Source: Bdellovibrionales bacterium (GTDB lineage: Bacteria; Bdellovibrionota; Bdellovibrionia; Bdellovibrionales; UBA1609). From it: a stretch of 7,859 nucleotides of DNA. Location: positions 1 through 7,859 of the forward strand of contig JAGRAB010000316.1 in assembly GCA_020435085.1 (NCBI GenBank), in the 5' to 3' direction. The notes beneath the pieces are model-generated. The model was not told the origin of the DNA. It saw only the letters and a list, made by a program, of their open reading frames with translations, and made no database searches. The translations under genes were made by a program, and so were the position numbers. Of the stretch, positions 6,549 through 7,859 are shown in pieces. Position 1 is the first letter of the stretch; every line of letters begins with the position of its first letter.

Positions 6549-6874
6549 AAGAACTTGGTAATCCAAGCTCTTACAAGCAAGTAGTTTTATTTTAGCGATT
6601 GCTTAGACTAAATATTAACTGACCTTTGAATCATTCTTTGCACCATCGATCAAAAACCCAATTCGGTGTCCCTAGTCTAGCGACCTGAGACGCAAAAAAC
6701 CGCGCCGATAATTACTTCGCCTATGTCGCCAGTGTTGTTAGGTAAATCGCCATCAAGTCCACCACTATAGCCATTGAAGTCGGTAGCTCTCGTGCACTTG
6801 GAAGGCGTGCATCATGAGTCTCCCCGCCGTCGTTCGTTTCTTTTATTGGCATCCATCTTGCTTGTATAGATTGT
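6549..6874. other. noncoding stretch before the cytochrome-like gene
   Basis: No convincing gene is present. A small hairpin CTTGG-TAAT-CCAAG lies at 6554-6567. From about 6661 to 6840 GC rises to roughly 52%, against about 40% in neighbouring genes, then falls to about one third G+C at 6841-6960. No clear promoter or Shine-Dalgarno site for the gene at 6875 was found; a TATAGA at 6865-6870 is too close to the ATG unless the mRNA is leaderless. Confidence 0.5.
6677..6811 (-). pseudogene. possible decayed 3' end of a gene
   Basis: On the minus strand a frame opens just after TGA (6814-6812) and runs 44 codons to TAG (6679-6677). It has a natural-looking composition: TPSKCTRATDFNGYSGG, then GLDGDLPNNTGDIGEV and GAVFCVSGR at the end. 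It has no start codon with a ribosome site. Upstream of the TGA the same frame continues back to an ATG (MDANKRNERRRGDS), which could be the interrupted part. The GC-richer composition suggests a different origin from the flanking DNA. No family is recognised, and chance is not excluded. Confidence 0.25.
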
Positions 6875-7859
6875 ATGAGCGCAAAAAATATCTATAAAGC
6901 ATTTGGATTGAAATTATCTGTCTTGTCTATTTTCGCCTGCTTGACAATTTTTGTTAGCGTCGAGCTGGCGCATGCCAGGAATGGTATAGACGTTCGGGAA
7001 ATGGTAAAATCAAAGAAGTCGATTATCGATCTCATAGAAAACCTGCCTGAACAGCTGCTCAGAAACTACACGCTGATGCAAGAGTCGGCGAGCCTCCAGC
7101 CGGCGACACCACTCTATCCGAGAACTATTTTATTCGGCGAGACAGGCCAGCTCATCTTAACGTTTCATGGAAATCCTCAAGAGCACTCACATAATACGAT
7201 TGAAGTTGCAGAATTTGATTCTCGGCGGCGTCGACTGTTTTACCGCGAGATCATTGAGCTACAGAAGGGGATCGCGCTGAACTCTCATAAAAAGATTTCA
7301 GATTTCTTGGATGAAAATATGCTTGAGGTTGGTGATATCGATATTTTAAACGATCGGTTTTTGCTGACGAAACCAAATCCGAATAAGTGTATGGCCTGTC
7401 ATGCAATGAAACCAGAAAATTTTCCATTTTCCTCTCCTCACTCAAAAAGATTGGCTCGATACATTTGGTCACCATATAAAGAGTGGGCGGATGATAAAAT
7501 TGGTTCGAAAGCCTACGGTTTTATGGATGATAATCTCTTAACTCAAAATGAGTATTTACGCGAGGGTCTAGCAAAGAAAGGACCTGTCAGAACGGGGCAC
7601 ATGTCTGATTTGCTAGCCGACATTTCAGAGCTTTTACCTGATCTAAATCAGATGTTTCCAAAAGTACAGAATCCTGAAGATGCTTACTACGTTGATAAAC
7701 ACGGCTTTCAACGAAATGAGCGACAACCTCAGCCTGGATTTTATGAAAGTTTTTTGCCGTTTTATAGGGAGTTTGAGAATTACATTCACTTTCGCCAGTT
7801 AGCCGAAACTCACACAAGATACAAATACCTGAAATATAATGGCCATGAATACATTGGAG
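6875..7859 (+). CDS. exported single-CxxCH (cytochrome c-like) protein, 3' end beyond window
   Basis: The frame is open from ATG 6875 to the window end (328 codons, no stop). The N-terminus is a signal peptide (hydrophobic core about 12-28, then VELAHA, cleavage after A34). A single heme-binding motif, CMACH (C172, C175, H176), sits in NPNKCMACHAMKP and is followed by RYIWSPYKEW (195-204) and GFMDD (215-219). This matches my recollection of a Bdellovibrio-type family with CxxCHG...RPxWxPYxxW...YGxxDD. The preceding domain (about 58-130: NYTLMQESASLQ, PRTILFGETGQLILTF, IEVAEFD) also recurs there. The protein would be periplasmic, with heme attached by the Ccm or Ccs system. ATG is the first possible start after an in-frame TGA at 6815-6817, but no Shine-Dalgarno site precedes it. 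GC falls from about 49% (6961-7260) to about 39% further on. Function is unknown. Confidence 0.85.
   Translation, partial: MSAKNIYKAFGLKLSVLSIFACLTIFVSVELAHARNGIDVREMVKSKKSIIDLIENLPEQLLRNYTLMQESASLQPATPLYPRTILFGETGQLILTFHGNPQEHSHNTIEVAEFDSRRRRLFYREIIELQKGIALNSHKKISDFLDENMLEVGDIDILNDRFLLTKPNPNKCMACHAMKPENFPFSSPHSKRLARYIWSPYKEWADDKIGSKAYGFMDDNLLTQNEYLREGLAKKGPVRTGHMSDLLADISELLPDLNQMFPKVQNPEDAYYVDKHGFQRNERQPQPGFYESFLPFYREFENYIHFRQLAETHTRYKYLKYNGHEYIG

Noticed and set aside
7251..7817. Two minus-strand open frames under the cytochrome-like gene
   Set aside because: The plus strand has one uninterrupted 328-codon frame with a signal peptide and CxxCH; the minus frames are its shadows.
1..7859. 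CRISPR array, tRNA, rRNA, transposase or phage genes
   Set aside because: No regularly spaced direct repeats, no cloverleaf or rRNA-like stretches and no transposase- or phage-like proteins were seen.

Overview
The window reads as bacterial DNA: tightly packed genes, good Shine-Dalgarno sites, an operon with an ATGA overlap and several Sec-type signal peptides. GC is low to moderate (about 40% over most of the window). Several proteins belong to poorly characterised secreted families that I associate with predatory Bdellovibrio-like bacteria (Bdellovibrionota). These are the HCWxGxHAS phosphatase-like protein, the D-x-N metallophosphoesterase, the secreted 'QQDRIGN' protein, and the single-CxxCH protein with a W-x-P-Y motif. 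That taxonomic call is inference from recalled family patterns, not from a search.

Layout. 1-45: the last codons of an upstream plus-strand gene (weak). 87-1451 and 1452-2369: a back-to-back plus-strand pair, a sodium:amino-acid (AGCS) symporter and a 2-oxoglutarate/Fe(II) dioxygenase-like protein with an extra C-terminal domain. 4546-2373: a two-gene minus-strand operon encoding two exported proteins, one with kinase-like sequence features and one with a tyrosine-phosphatase-like P-loop whose arginine is missing. It converges on the dioxygenase gene with only 3 nt between stop codons. 4825-5871: a divergent plus-strand gene for an exported calcineurin-like metallophosphoesterase. 6290-5907: a small exported protein of unknown function, convergent with it. 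6291-6874: a noncoding stretch of about 580 bp holding a long inverted repeat (arms 6381-6406 and 6523-6548, 24 of 26 positions matching) and a GC-richer patch that may contain a decayed gene end. 6875-7859: the N-terminal 328 residues of an exported CxxCH (cytochrome c-like) protein that runs off the window.

How the genes may work together. The most interesting possibility is the 2373-5871 block, where three exported proteins with kinase-like, phosphatase-like and phosphoesterase features lie side by side. They could form a phosphoryl-transfer or phosphate-removal module acting outside the cytoplasm. The operon structure and signal peptides are visible in the sequence; the functional link is inference. 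The symporter and dioxygenase are probably cotranscribed but show no evident metabolic link.
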